From: Flintibacter sp. KGMB00164
GTDB lineage: Bacteria; Bacillota; Clostridia; Oscillospirales; Oscillospiraceae
DNA length: 64,000 nt
Direction of reading: 5' to 3'
NCBI RefSeq assembly: GCF_008727735.1
Contig: NZ_CP044227.1
Coordinates: 2,739,001 to 2,803,000 of the forward strand
The notes beneath the pieces are model-generated. The model was not told the origin of the DNA and searched no databases. It saw nothing but the letters and a program-made list of their open reading frames with translations. The translations under genes and the position numbers were made by a program. Shown here in pieces: positions 15,931-25,742 of the stretch; positions within the stretch are counted from its first letter, which is position 1; each line of letters opens with the position of its first letter.

Positions 15931-16881
15931 TTACTGGTTATCATCGCTGGCCAGGGACAGACCCATCATAGCCAGCTTGTTGATGACCTCTTCCAGGCTC
16001 TTGCGGCCCAGGTTACGCACCTTCATCATCTCTTCCTCGGTCTTGGAGATCAGATCCTCCACCGTGTTGATGTTAGCGCGCTTGAGGCAGTTATAGGAAC
16101 GCACGGACAGGTCCATGTCGTCGATGGTCATCTCCATCACCTTGTCCCGCTGGGTCTCGGCCTTCTCCACTACGGTGGAACGGCTGCCCATGGTCTCGGA
16201 CAGGTCGGTGAACAGAGCAAAGTGATCGCACAGGATCCGGGCGCCCAGGGACACCGCGTCACGGGCGTCGATGGTGCCGTCGGTCCAGACCTCCAGAGTC
16301 AGCTTGTCGTAGTCGGTGGCATCGCCTACACGGGTGTTCTCAACGGTGTAATTCACCTTGCGCACCGGGGTGTAGATGGAGTCCACAGGGATCAGGCCGA
16401 TGATGGTCTGGGCGGGCTTGTTCCGGTCGGCAGGGACATAGCCGCGGCCGTGGGACAAAGTCAGCTCCATGCTCAGGGTGGCGTCGGGACCCAGAGTGGC
16501 AATGTGCAGCTCGGGGTTGAGGATCTCCACATCGGCGTCACACTTGATATCGCCGGCAGTGACCTCGCACTCGCCGCTGGCCTCAATGTGAACCGTCTTG
16601 TTCTCCTCGCAGTGGAGCTTGGCGATAATGCTCTTGATGTTCAGGACGATCTCGGTCACGTCCTCTTTGATGCCGGGGATGGTGGAAAACTCATGCTGGA
16701 CGCCGGCGATCTTGATGGAGGTCACCGCGGTGCCAGGCAGAGAGGACAGCAGGATCCGGCGCAGGGAGTTGCCCAGGGTGGTGCCGTAACCGCGCTCCAG
16801 GGGCTCCACCACATACTTGCCGTAGGAAGCGTCACCGGGATTTTCCACACAATCAATGCGGGGCTTCTCGATTTCTACCAT
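15931..16881 (-). CDS. rpoA: RNA polymerase subunit alpha
   Basis: 316 residues. The N-terminal dimerisation domain (about 1-230) starts [20 protein letters not shown] and has [20 protein letters not shown], the alpha-alpha interface that seeds polymerase assembly. The C-terminal domain (about 245-310) has the DNA-contacting [18 protein letters not shown] and [11 protein letters not shown] helices. Length is normal for Clostridia. 128 bases separate it from rpsD, enough for minor processing or promoter signals, none of which I can identify. Confidence 0.98.
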   Translation of the reverse strand: MVEIEKPRIDCVENPGDASYGKYVVEPLERGYGTTLGNSLRRILLSSLPGTAVTSIKIAGVQHEFSTIPGIKEDVTEIVLNIKSIIAKLHCEENKTVHIEASGECEVTAGDIKCDADVEILNPELHIATLGPDATLSMELTLSHGRGYVPADRNKPAQTIIGLIPVDSIYTPVRKVNYTVENTRVGDATDYDKLTLEVWTDGTIDARDAVSLGARILCDHFALFTDLSETMGSRSTVVEKAETQRDKVMEMTIDDMDLSVRSYNCLKRANINTVEDLISKTEEEMMKVRNLGRKSLEEVINKLAMMGLSLASDDNQ

Positions 16882-17009
16882 ATGCTATGATACCCTCCTT
16901 TTCTGGGCGGCTTTCACGCCGCCTGATTCAGCTCACCAATATCTGAGGGTTGTCTAAGTCTAACTCCGTAGGGCCTCCGGCCAAGCCGAAGGCCCACGGA
17001 ACAGTATAA

Positions 17010-17612
17010 TTACTTAGAGTACAGCTCGACGATGAGGTGCTCTTCCACGGGGAAGTCGATGTCGTCCCGAACGGGCAGAGCAACGACCTTACCCTGGAGG
17101 GTGTTCTTGGCGTGGTCCAGCCACTTGGGCACGTTCACCACGGGGGCGTCCTCGCCCAGCAGGCGCTTAAACTTCACGGAAGAACGGCTCTTCTCACGCA
17201 CCTCGATGACGTCGCCCACCTTCACCAGGAAGGAGGGGATGTCCACGCGCTGGCCGTTGACGGTGAAGTGACCGTGGGTCACCAACTGACGAGCCTCACG
17301 GCGGGTCATGGCGAAGCCCAGGCGATACACCACGTTGTCCAGGCGGCGCTCGATGAGAGTCAGCAGATTCTCACCGGTCTTGCCGGGCATACGGGTGGCC
17401 TTCTCGTAGTACATGTGGAACTGCTTCTCCATGATGCCGTACACGAACTTGACCTTCTGCTTCTCGGTCAGCTGCATGGCGTACTCAGACTGCTTTCTGC
17501 GCATCTGACCCTTGGGGTTGCGGTTGGTCGTCTTCTTGGCATAGCCCATGGCGGCGGGAGACAGGTTCAGAGCCTTGCACCGCTTGGCGATGGGCTGCAT
17601 ATTTCTAGCCAT
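17010..17612 (-). CDS. rpsD: 30S ribosomal protein S4
   Basis: 200 residues with an S4 RNA-binding domain (about 90-150, [20 protein letters not shown] and [19 protein letters not shown]). The N-terminal zinc-finger cysteines of some S4 paralogues are missing (only one Cys, in the KRCKALN segment), so this is the zinc-independent form. S4 nucleates 16S assembly and is often an autogenous repressor of the alpha operon; the S4 target was not identified here. Confidence 0.97.
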   Translation of the reverse strand: MARNMQPIAKRCKALNLSPAAMGYAKKTTNRNPKGQMRRKQSEYAMQLTEKQKVKFVYGIMEKQFHMYYEKATRMPGKTGENLLTLIERRLDNVVYRLGFAMTRREARQLVTHGHFTVNGQRVDIPSFLVKVGDVIEVREKSRSSVKFKRLLGEDAPVVNVPKWLDHAKNTLQGKVVALPVRDDIDFPVEEHLIVELYSK

Positions 17613-17638
17613 CTGTCAAAAACCTCCTTTATTCCAGA

Positions 17639-18043
17639 TCAGACACGGCGGCGCTTCGGGGGCCGGCAGCCGTTGTGGGGAACGGGGGTCACGTCCTTGA
17701 TCAGGGTGACCTCCAGGCCCACGGCCTGCAGCGCACGAATGGCGGCCTCACGGCCGGCGCCGGGACCCTTTACGTAGACCTCAACGATCTTCAGGCCATA
17801 GCCCTCCATAGCAGCCTTAGCGGCAGTCTCGGCGGCGGTCTGAGCGGCAAAGGGGGTGGACTTACGGGAACCACGGAAGCCCAGGCCGCCGGAGGAGGCC
17901 CAGGACAGGGCGTTGCCCTGCATGTCGGTGACAGTCACCATGGTGTTGTTGAAGGAGGAACGGATATGCACCTGGCCCTTCTCCACGTTCTTACGCTCGC
18001 GGCGCTTACGCACCACTTTCTTACCCTTGGTATTTGCAGCCAT
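17639..18043 (-). CDS. rpsK: 30S ribosomal protein S11
   Basis: 134 residues. The platform-protein signature [20 protein letters not shown] and the C-terminal [20 protein letters not shown] are intact. Starts 13 bases after the rpsM stop, within the alpha-operon order rpsM-rpsK-rpsD-rpoA-rplQ. The N-terminus (first 18 residues) is Lys/Arg-rich, as usual. Confidence 0.97.
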   Translation of the reverse strand: MAANTKGKKVVRKRRERKNVEKGQVHIRSSFNNTMVTVTDMQGNALSWASSGGLGFRGSRKSTPFAAQTAAETAAKAAMEGYGLKIVEVYVKGPGAGREAAIRALQAVGLEVTLIKDVTPVPHNGCRPPKRRRV

Positions 18044-18056
18044 GTGTTATCCCTCC

Positions 18057-18425
18057 TTACTTCTTCTTGTTGGCCACGGTACGCTTGGGACCCTTGCGGG
18101 TACGGGCGTTGGTCTTGGACCGCTGGCCGCGCACAGGCAGGCCCTTGCGGTGACGGATACCGCGGTAGCAGCCGATCTCGGTCAGCCGCTTAATGTCCAT
18201 AGCCACGTTGCGGCGCAGGTCACCCTCCACGGTGTACTCGTGGCTGATGATCTCACGCAGCTTGGCCTCATCGTCCTCGGTGAGGTCCTTCACGCGGGTG
18301 TCGGGGTTAATCCCGGCCTTGGCCAGGATCTTGTTGGCGCTGGTGCGCCCAATGCCGTAGATATAAGTGAGGCCGATCTCGACTCTCTTCTCTCTGGGCA
18401 GATCAATGCCGGCAATACGAGCCAT
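18057..18425 (-). CDS. rpsM: 30S ribosomal protein S13
   Basis: 122 residues starting [20 protein letters not shown] with the helix-two-turns-helix motif ([16 protein letters not shown]) and the basic tail [18 protein letters not shown] that reaches the P-site tRNA and bridges to the 50S subunit. Length typical. Confidence 0.97.
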   Translation of the reverse strand: MARIAGIDLPREKRVEIGLTYIYGIGRTSANKILAKAGINPDTRVKDLTEDDEAKLREIISHEYTVEGDLRRNVAMDIKRLTEIGCYRGIRHRKGLPVRGQRSKTNARTRKGPKRTVANKKK

Positions 18426-18443
18426 TTATTACAGCACCTCCAA

Positions 18444-18644
<201 letters not shown>

Positions 18645-18676
18645 TCAAACCGACGCGACAATTCGGTCGTTAATAG

Positions 18677-18895
18677 TTACTTAGAACGCCAGGTAATACG
18701 GCCTCGGGTGAGGTCGTAGGGTGACATCTGTACGGTCACCTTATCTCCGGGCAGGATGCGGATGAAGTTCATGCGCAGCTTGCCGGAAATATGAGCCAGA
18801 ATGATGTGCCCATTGCCGATGTCCACATGGAACGTGGTGTTGGGCAGGGATTCGGTGACGACTCCCTCCAGCTCGATCATATCATCTTTCGCCAA
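18677..18895 (-). CDS. infA: Translation initiation factor IF-1
   Basis: 72 residues, a single S1-type OB fold starting [20 protein letters not shown] and ending [22 protein letters not shown]-1 occupies the A site during initiation. Its first 14 bases overlap the end of the upstream KOW-domain gene, and 119 bases separate it from rpmJ. Confidence 0.97.
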   Translation of the reverse strand: MAKDDMIELEGVVTESLPNTTFHVDIGNGHIILAHISGKLRMNFIRILPGDKVTVQMSPYDLTRGRITWRSK

Positions 18896-19169
18896 GCGTG
18901 TTTCCCTCCTTGAAGGCGGCCAGCGCCCTTCTCAGTTCTCGATCGGATACCGTTTGTCCTTGTTGCAGTTTTTCCACAGCAGGGTGACGGAAGTCCCCCT
19001 GGTCCAGCCACGCCACATGGCGGGGCTTTTTCCGTTTGGGAGCGGCCATGGTACGGCCCTTCCCGTTGGCCAGCAGGAGAAATTCCCCCTTCTGTCCGGT
19101 GACAAAGAACAGCTCGCCCTTGTCCCGTCCGGCCGTCGCCCGGACGATTTGGCCGCTGCTATTACACAT
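18882..19169 (-). CDS. KOW-domain RNA-binding protein (L14e/L6e/L27e-like)
   Basis: A 95-residue basic protein with an N-terminal KOW fold ([20 protein letters not shown], residues 6-25), a linker [18 protein letters not shown], and a helical C-terminus. Homologues sit between map and infA in many Firmicutes; the eukaryotic L14e-like KOW similarity suggests ribosome or RNA association but the function is unknown to me. The ATG at 19169 overlaps the map stop by 8 bases and the end overlaps infA by 14 bases, so it is probably translated by coupling. Confidence 0.8.
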   Translation of the reverse strand: MCNSSGQIVRATAGRDKGELFFVTGQKGEFLLLANGKGRTMAAPKRKKPRHVAWLDQGDFRHPAVEKLQQGQTVSDRELRRALAAFKEGNTLGER

Positions 19170-19926
19170 AGGCCCCATCTTCCGTAACGGTAAGGATCTC
19201 CGGCTCTCCATCTGTAATGAGGATGGTATTTTCATAGTGCGCAGCCAGGGAGCCGTCCAATGTGACGGTGGTCCACTTGTCGGCCAGCACCTTTACCTGC
19301 CAATCCCCAGCACAGACCATGGGTTCCACCGCCAGAGTCATACCCGGCAGCAGCCGGGGACCGTGGCCGGCAGGCCCGAAGTTGCGTACCTCGGGGGCCT
19401 CGTGGAGCTTGGCGCCCACACCGTGGCCCACAAAGTCCCGAACCACGGAGAAGCCGAAGCTCTCCACATAGGTCTGAACCGCATGACCGATATCGGAAAC
19501 TCTCATGCCCTTCCGGGCCATCTTGATGCCCTCCCAGAAACTCTGCTGAGTCACCTGGATGAGCTTCATAGCCTCGGGGCTCACCTCCCCACAGGGGTAG
19601 GTGGCGGCGCAGTCTCCGTGGAAGCCGTCTACATAGGCTCCCACGTCCACGCTGACGATGTCGCCCTCCTTCAGCTTCAGGGGGCCGGGGATTCCGTGGA
19701 TCACTACATCGTTGACCGAAATGCAGGCGGAACCGGGAAATCCTCCGTAACCAAGGAAGGAAGGCTTAGCGCCATGGCTCTCGATAAAGCGGCGCACCGC
19801 AGTATCGATTTCGTGGGTGGTGACACCCGGACGAACCATGGAGCCGGCCAGCGCCCGGGCCTGGGCGGTGAGCCGCCCGGCCTTGCGCATGGCCTCAATC
19901 TCACGGGGAGATTTCATAGAAATCAT
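19162..19926 (-). CDS. map: Methionine aminopeptidase type I
   Basis: 254 residues of type Ia MetAP, which removes the initiator Met from nascent proteins. Dimetal ligands are in VSVDVGAYVDGFHGD (both Asp), FVGHGVGAKLHEAP (His) and AVEPMV plus HYENTILIT (Glu). SVNDVVIHGIP carries the substrate-binding His. The start is uncertain: ATG 19926 gives MISMKSPREIEAM; TTG 19941 would overlap the adk stop, and a later ATG 19917 gives MKSPREIEAM. The ribosome-binding site is weak, consistent with coupling to adk. Confidence 0.95.
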   Translation of the reverse strand: MISMKSPREIEAMRKAGRLTAQARALAGSMVRPGVTTHEIDTAVRRFIESHGAKPSFLGYGGFPGSACISVNDVVIHGIPGPLKLKEGDIVSVDVGAYVDGFHGDCAATYPCGEVSPEAMKLIQVTQQSFWEGIKMARKGMRVSDIGHAVQTYVESFGFSVVRDFVGHGVGAKLHEAPEVRNFGPAGHGPRLLPGMTLAVEPMVCAGDWQVKVLADKWTTVTLDGSLAAHYENTILITDGEPEILTVTEDGAYV

Positions 19927-19937
19927 TTCGATGCTTC

Positions 19938-20576
19938 TCAAAGCCCCAGCGCCTCCAGAATCACCTTGGTGGTGGCTTCAATGGTGGGCTGGTTATCCAC
20001 CGAGCTCAGCAGGCCCTTGCTCTGGTAGTAGCCCTTCAGGGGCTCGGTCTGCTCATGGTAGACCGCCAGACGCTGACGCACGGTCTCGGGCTTGTCGTCA
20101 TCCCGCAGGACCACGGGGCCGCCGCAGGAATCACACACACCCTCCACCTTGGTGGGCCGGGCCACAATGTGGTAGGAAGCGCCGCACTGGGCACACACCC
20201 GACGGCCCGACATACGCTGCTCGATCTCCTCGTCGGAGATCTCGATGGACAGAACATGGTCCAGCTTCACGCCGGCCTTGTCCAGAGCTTCGGCCTGAGG
20301 CAGGGTGCGGGGCATCCCGTCCAGGATAAAGCCGTTGGCACAATCCTCCTGAGCCAGGCGCTCAGCCACGATGGCGATGACCACCTCATCGGGGACCAGC
20401 TGGCCGTTGTCCATGTAGGACTTAGCCTTCAGGCCGGTGGGGGTACCGTCTTTGATCGCGGCGCGGAGGATGTTGCCGGTGGATATGGTGGGGATGTTCA
20501 GCTTAGCGCTGAGTACCTCAGCCTGGGTTCCTTTGCCGGCGCCGGGAGCGCCCAGCAGGATCAGCTTCATTCCCAT
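19938..20576 (-). CDS. adk: Adenylate kinase (zinc-containing LID)
   Basis: 212 residues catalysing ATP + AMP to 2 ADP. P-loop GAPGAGKGT (9-17), NMP-binding ISTGNILRAAI, and FILDGMPRTLPQAEAL. The LID domain carries four cysteines (CAQCG and CDSCGG), the zinc-binding form usual in Firmicutes. ATG 20576 is preferred because AGGGAG lies 8 bases upstream; ATG 20570 is an alternative. Sits between secY and map. Confidence 0.97.
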   Translation of the reverse strand: MGMKLILLGAPGAGKGTQAEVLSAKLNIPTISTGNILRAAIKDGTPTGLKAKSYMDNGQLVPDEVVIAIVAERLAQEDCANGFILDGMPRTLPQAEALDKAGVKLDHVLSIEISDEEIEQRMSGRRVCAQCGASYHIVARPTKVEGVCDSCGGPVVLRDDDKPETVRQRLAVYHEQTEPLKGYYQSKGLLSSVDNQPTIEATTKVILEALGL

Positions 20577-20591
20577 ATCACACACTCCCTC

Positions 20592-21956
20592 TTACTCCAG
20601 GAAGCCCTTGTAGTGCCGCATGAGCATCTGAGCCTCCATCTGCTTCACGGTCTCCAGAGCGACGCCTACCACGATGATAACGGAAGTGCCGCCGATGGCC
20701 AGAGAATTATAGCTGACCAGGTTGCCGGTGATGATGGGGGCGATAGCCACCACGGAGAGGTACAGGGCACCGAACATGGTGATCTTGTTGAGCACCTTCA
20801 TAATGAAGTCGGCGGTGGGCTTGCCGGGACGGAAGCCGGGGATAAAGCCGCCGTTCTTCTTCAGGTTGTTTGCCACCTCGATGGGGTTGAACTGCATGGT
20901 GGCGTAGAAGTAGCTGAAGCCCACGATCAGCAGGAAATACAGGATGCTGTAGAAGGGCTTAGTAGTATCAAACAGGTTCATCAGACCTCCGCCGAAGCCG
21001 CCGCTGGTGGTAGTCCAGCCGGCAAAGGCGCCGATGGTGGCAGGCAGGGAGGCGATGGACTGGGCGAAGATGATGGGCATAACGCCGCTCATGTTCACCT
21101 TGATGGGGATGTGGGTGGACTGACCGCCGTACATCTTCCGGCCCACCACCCGCTTGGCATACTGCACAGGCAGGCGGCGCTCGGCGTTGGAGATGAACAC
21201 GATGAACACCACCAGAGCCAGCATACCGATGATGATCACGGGGACCATCCAGGGAGCCAGGGCAGCGTTCTCATAGGCGGCGATCTGAGTCTCGCTCATG
21301 CTGGCCTTCATCTCGTCGGTGAGGGGGTTGTTGTAGTAACCCAGGCCAGTGATGATGTCGCCCACCATACGGGGGAAGCGGGAAACGATACCGGCGAACA
21401 GCAGAATGGAGATGCCGTTGCCGATGCCGAACTCGGTGATCTGCTCACCCAGCCACATCAGGAAGGCAGAGCCAGCAGTGAAGGACAGCACGATGACCAG
21501 GCCCACCCAAATGGCAGGCAGACCGTCGGTCTCCACCAGACCGTAGCTGTTGATCAGGGTGTAGTAACCAAAACCCTGCAGCAGGCCGATGGCCACGGTG
21601 GTGTACCGGGTGATGGAGGCGATCTTCTTCCGGCCCTCCTCGCCGCCCTCCTTGGCCAGCCGCTCCAGAGCGGGGATGGCCACGGTAAGCAGCTGGATGA
21701 TAATGGAGCTGTTGATATAGGGCTGCACGCTCAGGGCGAACAGGGTAGCCATAGAGAAGGCAGAGCCGCTCATGGCATTCATCAGCCCCAGAATGGTACC
21801 GCTCTGGGCTGTGAGATAGGTCTCCAGCTGAGCACCATTGATATAGGGGACCGGAATGGCGGCGCCCAGACGGAAGATGAGCAGCGCGAAGATGGTAAAG
21901 AGGATCTTGTTGCGCAGCTCAGGGATCTTCCAGGCGTCCCGAACGGTCTTGATCAT
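20592..21956 (-). CDS. secY: Preprotein translocase subunit SecY
   Basis: 454 residues with ten predicted membrane helices forming the Sec channel. N-terminal amphipathic helix TVRDAWKIPELRNKILFTI, then RLGAAIPVPYIN; the cytoplasmic C5 loop region with PGFRPGKPTADF is involved in SecA/ribosome contact. Its ATG is adjacent to the rplO stop (1 base apart), so translation is probably coupled. Confidence 0.98.
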   Translation of the reverse strand: MIKTVRDAWKIPELRNKILFTIFALLIFRLGAAIPVPYINGAQLETYLTAQSGTILGLMNAMSGSAFSMATLFALSVQPYINSSIIIQLLTVAIPALERLAKEGGEEGRKKIASITRYTTVAIGLLQGFGYYTLINSYGLVETDGLPAIWVGLVIVLSFTAGSAFLMWLGEQITEFGIGNGISILLFAGIVSRFPRMVGDIITGLGYYNNPLTDEMKASMSETQIAAYENAALAPWMVPVIIIGMLALVVFIVFISNAERRLPVQYAKRVVGRKMYGGQSTHIPIKVNMSGVMPIIFAQSIASLPATIGAFAGWTTTSGGFGGGLMNLFDTTKPFYSILYFLLIVGFSYFYATMQFNPIEVANNLKKNGGFIPGFRPGKPTADFIMKVLNKITMFGALYLSVVAIAPIITGNLVSYNSLAIGGTSVIIVVGVALETVKQMEAQMLMRHYKGFLE

Positions 21957-22397
21957 TTAGATCACCTCGTACTTTCCGCCGGCCGCCACGATCTTCTCCT
22001 TGGCAGAGGCGGAGAAAGCGGACGCCTGGACAGTCAGCTTCTTGGTGATGGTGCCGTTGCCCAGGATCTTCACACCATACTCACACTTGGAGAGGATGCC
22101 CTTCTCCAGCAGAGCCTGAGCGTTGACCACAGCGCCGTCCTCGAACTTCTCCAGAGCGGAGACGTTCACGGACTCCAGGGGCTTAGCGAAGATGTTGTTG
22201 AAGCCGCGCTTGGGGATACGGCGGGCCAGAGGCATCTGGCCGCCCTCAAAACCCACGCGCACGCCGCCGCCGGAGCGGGCCCACTGGCCCTTGTGACCAC
22301 GGCCGGCAGTCTTACCGTTGCCGGAACCATGACCGCGGCCCTTGCGGAAGGACTTAGTGGTGGAACCGGCGGCGGGGGAGAGTTCATGCAGATTCAT
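21957..22397 (-). CDS. rplO: 50S ribosomal protein L15
   Basis: 146 residues: [20 protein letters not shown], then the glycine-rich 23S-binding extension [19 protein letters not shown] and the conserved core [17 protein letters not shown]. Length typical. Confidence 0.97.
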   Translation of the reverse strand: MNLHELSPAAGSTTKSFRKGRGHGSGNGKTAGRGHKGQWARSGGGVRVGFEGGQMPLARRIPKRGFNNIFAKPLESVNVSALEKFEDGAVVNAQALLEKGILSKCEYGVKILGNGTITKKLTVQASAFSASAKEKIVAAGGKYEVI

Positions 22398-22415
22398 TGT
22401 CTCGCGCCTCCTACG

Positions 22416-22598
22416 TTAGTTTTCCTCGGTCACCTGGAGCAGGTAGCCGATGTGGGCGATCTTACCACGGGTGGCAGCGTTGTCGGGCTGCACGGTGATG
22501 TCGCCGATCTTCTTCAGGCCCAGAGCCTCGGCAGTCGCCTTGTGCTTGGCGATGCGGCCGTTCAGGCTCTTGACCAGCTTAATGTTCAGATTAGCCAT
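22416..22598 (-). CDS. rpmD: 50S ribosomal protein L30
   Basis: 60 residues with the L30 ferredoxin-like signature IKLVKSLNGRIAKHKATAEA and GKIAHIGYLLQVTEE. Located between rpsE and rplO, 13 bases after the rpsE stop. Confidence 0.95.
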   Translation of the reverse strand: MANLNIKLVKSLNGRIAKHKATAEALGLKKIGDITVQPDNAATRGKIAHIGYLLQVTEEN

Positions 22599-22611
22599 TG
22601 TCAGCGCCTCC

Positions 22612-23112
22612 TTAACCCAGGATCTCGTCCACGCTCTTACCGCGGATGCGGGCGACCTCCTCAGGGCTGCGCAGGGACTTCAGGCCCACAAAGGCAGCGG
22701 AGACCACGTTCTGCGGATTGTTGGAGCGCAGGCACTTGGTGTAGATGTCCTTGATGCCGACAGCTTCCAGCACGGCGCGGACAGCGCCGCCGGCGATAAC
22801 GCCGGTACCGGGGGCAGCGGGCTTCATCAGCACGCGGCCGGCGCCGAACTCACCGATCACCTCGTGGGGGATGGTGGTGCCGGACAGGGACACAGTGATC
22901 ATGTTCTTCTTGGCGTCCTCGATGCCCTTGCGGATAGCCTCGGGCACCTCGGCGGCCTTACCCAGGCCAAAGCCCACGCGGCCCTTCTCATCGCCCACCA
23001 CCATCAGAGCGGCGAACTTGAAGATACGGCCGCCCTTGACGGTCTTGGATACGCGGTTCAGGGAAACGAGCTTCTCCACGAACTCGCTGGGTTCTCTCTC
23101 AAATCTAGCCAT
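22612..23112 (-). CDS. rpsE: 30S ribosomal protein S5
   Basis: 166 residues. The double-stranded RNA-binding region [18 protein letters not shown] and the loop implicated in mRNA unwinding and fidelity ([17 protein letters not shown]) are intact, followed by the conserved [20 protein letters not shown] (with a Leu before it) S5 C-terminal fold. Confidence 0.97.
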   Translation of the reverse strand: MARFEREPSEFVEKLVSLNRVSKTVKGGRIFKFAALMVVGDEKGRVGFGLGKAAEVPEAIRKGIEDAKKNMITVSLSGTTIPHEVIGEFGAGRVLMKPAAPGTGVIAGGAVRAVLEAVGIKDIYTKCLRSNNPQNVVSAAFVGLKSLRSPEEVARIRGKSVDEILG

Positions 23113-23129
23113 TGTCGTTTCCTCCTCCC

Positions 23130-23489
23130 TTAGAACTGCAGGCCGCCCTCACGGGCGCCCTCGGCCAGAGCCTTGACGCGGCCGTGGTAGACATAGCCGC
23201 CGCGGTCGAACACCACGGTGTCGATGCCCTTGGCCTTGGCACGCTCAGCCACGTTGATGCCAACCTGCTTGGCGGCGTCGGACTTGGTGCCCTCACAGGA
23301 GAAATCCTTCTCCAGGGAAGAGGCGCTCACCAGGGTCTTGCCGGTCACATCGTCGATGATCTGGGCATAGATGTTGGTGGCGCTGCGGAACACGTTCAGG
23401 CGGGGACGCTCGGGCGTGCCGGAAATCTTGGCGCGCACGCGCTTATGGCGCTTAAGCCGCTGGGAACGAGTATCGGGTCTGTTGATCAT
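23130..23489 (-). CDS. rplR: 50S ribosomal protein L18
   Basis: 119 residues binding 5S rRNA. Arg-rich start [20 protein letters not shown], then [20 protein letters not shown] and [20 protein letters not shown]. All conserved blocks present. Confidence 0.97.
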   Translation of the reverse strand: MINRPDTRSQRLKRHKRVRAKISGTPERPRLNVFRSATNIYAQIIDDVTGKTLVSASSLEKDFSCEGTKSDAAKQVGINVAERAKAKGIDTVVFDRGGYVYHGRVKALAEGAREGGLQF

Positions 23490-23506
23490 AGTGGCACACC
23501 TCCTTC

Positions 23507-24052
23507 TTACTTCTTGGCGCCGGTCTTACCAGCCTTGCGGCGGATGACCTCGTCGGTGTATTTGATGCCCTTGCCCTTATAAGGCTCGGGGGGACGCTTC
23601 TCTCTCACTTCGGCAGCAAACTGGCCAACCTGCTGCTTGTCGCAGCCGTTGATGATGATCTTGTTGGGGCCGGGAACCTCGATAGTGATACCGGGAACCT
23701 CCTCCATGATGACCTGATGGGAGAAGCCCAGGTTCATCACCAGCTTGTTGCCCTCCTTGGCCACACGATAGCCAACGCCGTTGACGTCCAGCTCCTTCTT
23801 ATAGCCCTCGGTCACGCCCACCACCATGTTGTGGATCAGGGTGCGAGTCAGGCCGTGAAGAGCACGGTTCTCCTTGGCGTCGTTGGGACGAGTGACATGC
23901 AGCACGTTCTCCTCGATGGCGATGGCCATGTTGGGGTTGAACTGCTGGGTCAGGGTGCCCTTGGGGCCCTTGACGGTGACAACGTTGTTGTCCTCTACCT
24001 TAATCTCCACTCCGGCGGGAATGGCGATAGGAGCTCTACCAATTCTAGACAT
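23507..24052 (-). CDS. rplF: 50S ribosomal protein L6
   Basis: 181 residues with two tandem L6 domains. [20 protein letters not shown] opens domain 1; domain 2 ends with the signature [20 protein letters not shown] that contacts the sarcin-ricin region. Confidence 0.97.
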   Translation of the reverse strand: MSRIGRAPIAIPAGVEIKVEDNNVVTVKGPKGTLTQQFNPNMAIAIEENVLHVTRPNDAKENRALHGLTRTLIHNMVVGVTEGYKKELDVNGVGYRVAKEGNKLVMNLGFSHQVIMEEVPGITIEVPGPNKIIINGCDKQQVGQFAAEVREKRPPEPYKGKGIKYTDEVIRRKAGKTGAKK

Positions 24053-24066
24053 TCCTATAACCCTCC

Positions 24067-24465
24067 TTACCAGACAAATGCCAGGACTTCGCCGCCGACA
24101 TGGGCCTTGCGGGCCGCTTTGTCAGTCATGACGCCCTTGGAAGTGGATACGATGGCGATACCCAGGCCGCGCAGAACCTTGGGCAGCTCGTCCGCGCCGG
24201 CATACACCCGCAGGCCGGGCTTGGACACGCGGCGCAGACCGGAGATGACCTTCTCCTTACCGGCGCCATACTTCAGAGTGATGCGGATGACACCCTGAGT
24301 GCCGTCGTCGATGAGCTGGAAGTTCTTGATATAGCCTTCATCCAGCAGGATCTGAGCGATGGACTTCTTCATGTTGGACGCGGGGACGTCCACGGTGTCA
24401 TGCTTGGCGTTGTTCGCGTTGCGGATGCGGGTGAGCATATCCGCAATGGGGTCCGTGATATGCAT
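24067..24465 (-). CDS. rpsH: 30S ribosomal protein S8
   Basis: 132 residues: [20 protein letters not shown] and the C-terminal [20 protein letters not shown] signature. Normally it directly follows rpsN; here 507 bases with an internal promoter intervene, so rpsH and downstream genes can be transcribed independently. Confidence 0.97.
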   Translation of the reverse strand: MHITDPIADMLTRIRNANNAKHDTVDVPASNMKKSIAQILLDEGYIKNFQLIDDGTQGVIRITLKYGAGKEKVISGLRRVSKPGLRVYAGADELPKVLRGLGIAIVSTSKGVMTDKAARKAHVGGEVLAFVW

Positions 24466-24726
24466 GAGATATACCTCCTTATAAGATTACCGGGAGACCC
24501 GGTACAGACGGTAAGGTATCGGGGGTAGGCGCTCCCCGACCTGTTGACCGCCTTCGCGCCTTTGGCGCTATCAAAACCGCCGTGAGGCGGGCTTGACCAA
24601 AGTCACCTTGCAAGCCAAAACCCCGTACTCACACCCCGGGATTTTCCGGTGGGGATTACGGGTTTTTTGCACCGCCCAACGGTGTCGTGCGTGCCATTTT
24701 TAAGTCCTCTGGCGCACAAGCACTTT

Positions 24727-24755
24727 ATTGTACCCCATAAATCTGGGAATTGCAA
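24727..24755 (-). promoter_or_regulatory. Internal sigma-A-type promoter for rpsH onwards
   Basis: Minus strand TTGCAA (24750-24755), 17-base spacer, TACAAT (24727-24732). It would drive rpsH through rplQ with a leader of about 255 bases. Confidence 0.7.
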
Positions 24756-24803
24756 GGGTTTTTTGCTTCGCACACACGAGTGCGTGGTCAGCTTTTGTCT
24801 GGA

Positions 24804-24836
24804 AGAGACCGGCTGCACCGCAGCCGGTCTCTTTTT
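24804..24836 (+). terminator. Hairpin with T-run inside the spc-operon gap
   Basis: AGAGACCGGCTGC (24804-24816) pairs with GCAGCCGGTCTCT (24820-24832), followed by TTTTT on the plus strand. Orientation is opposite to the operon, so it best terminates antisense transcription; read from the minus strand it is a hairpin without a good U-run and could be an attenuator or processing site. Confidence 0.6.
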
Positions 24837-24972
24837 CGACTCATTTCAGGGGCAAGCCTCTTAAGGGGCCTGCCAGGGTCTTGGTGAAGATCGCTTTGTC
24901 AGACAAAGCGGAGCGGCGCAGGCGTACTTTGTGTACGTCAAGCCGGTCCAACGCAGTATGACGGAGCGAGAT

Positions 24973-25158
24973 TTACCAAGAAGCCTTCTTCACGCCGGGG
25001 ATCTGGCCCTTGTAAGCCAGCTCGCGGAAGCAGATACGGCAGATGCCGTAGTCGCGCAGGTAGGCGTGGGGACGGCCGCAGAGCTTGCAGCGGTTGTAGC
25101 GGCGGCTGGAGAACTTGGGCTCGCGCTGCTGCTTGAGAATCATAGATTTCTTAGCCAT
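24973..25158 (-). CDS. rpsN: 30S ribosomal protein S14, zinc type
   Basis: 61 residues, the short type-Z S14 with C24-K-L-C27 and C40-R-I-C43 as zinc ligands ([20 protein letters not shown]). No zinc-free paralogue is seen in the window. Confidence 0.97.
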   Translation of the reverse strand: MAKKSMILKQQREPKFSSRRYNRCKLCGRPHAYLRDYGICRICFRELAYKGQIPGVKKASW

Positions 25159-25172
25159 GTTGTTCCTCCTCC

Positions 25173-25724
25173 TTAGCGGCCGGCGAAGGGAGCGCCGATG
25201 AGCTTGAGCAGCTCGCGGGCCTCCTCATCGGTCTGAGCGGTGGTGCACATCACGATGTCCATACCGCGGATCTTGTCGATCTTGTCGTACTCGATCTCGG
25301 GGAAGATCAGCTGCTCCTTGATGCCCAGAGCGTAGTTGCCCCGGCCGTCAAAGGAGTCGGCGGAAATGCCGCGGAAGTCACGCACGCGGGGCAGGGCCAC
25401 GTTGAACAGGCGGTCCAGGAACTCCCACATCTTGTTGCCGCGCAGGGTAACCTTAGCGCCGATGGGCATGCCCTCACGGAGCTTAAAGTTAGCCACGGAC
25501 TTCTTGGCCTTGGTGATCACAGCCTTCTGGCCGGTGATAGCGGTCAGGTCGCTGACCACGGCGTCCAGAACCTTGGCGTTCTCGCGGGCCTCGCTGCAGC
25601 CCACGTTGACAACGATCTTGTCCAGACGGGGGATCTGCATGGTGGACTTGTAGCCGAACTTCTGCATCAGAGCAGGAGCGACCTCGTCCTGATACAGCTT
25701 CTTCAGGTTAGGCGTATTGGCCAT
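25173..25724 (-). CDS. rplE: 50S ribosomal protein L5
   Basis: 183 residues, 5S rRNA-binding central-protuberance protein. [20 protein letters not shown], then [18 protein letters not shown] and [20 protein letters not shown] are conserved. Full length. Confidence 0.97.
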   Translation of the reverse strand: MANTPNLKKLYQDEVAPALMQKFGYKSTMQIPRLDKIVVNVGCSEARENAKVLDAVVSDLTAITGQKAVITKAKKSVANFKLREGMPIGAKVTLRGNKMWEFLDRLFNVALPRVRDFRGISADSFDGRGNYALGIKEQLIFPEIEYDKIDKIRGMDIVMCTTAQTDEEARELLKLIGAPFAGR

Positions 25725-25742
25725 TGGTTAACTCCTCCTCTC

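Larger units (their letters stand above)
24466..24972. other. 507-bp interruption of the spc operon between rpsN and rpsH
   Basis: No convincing gene lies here. Contents: the rpsH ribosome-binding site (AGGAGG near 24470-24475), GC-rich inverted repeats around 24485-24600, a minus-strand promoter at 24727-24755, a strong hairpin at 24804-24836, and a block (about 24890-24972) with small palindromes GACGTACACAAAGTACGCC and CGCTTTGTCTGACAAAGCG. A 71-codon minus-strand frame (24603-24818) overlaps these signals and lacks a ribosome-binding site. Confidence 0.6.

Noticed and set aside
20055-22754. 899-codon plus-strand frame through adk, secY and rplO
   Set aside because: It is antisense to well-recognised genes; composition (His, Gly, Gln, Asp) is typical of GC-rich shadow frames. 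The same applies to the long frames at 36965-38809, 25800-27191 and 29009-30340.
24603-24818. 71-codon minus-strand ORF in the rpsN-rpsH gap
   Set aside because: It overlaps the promoter and hairpin signals, has no ribosome-binding site, and has a composition unlike neighbouring genes.
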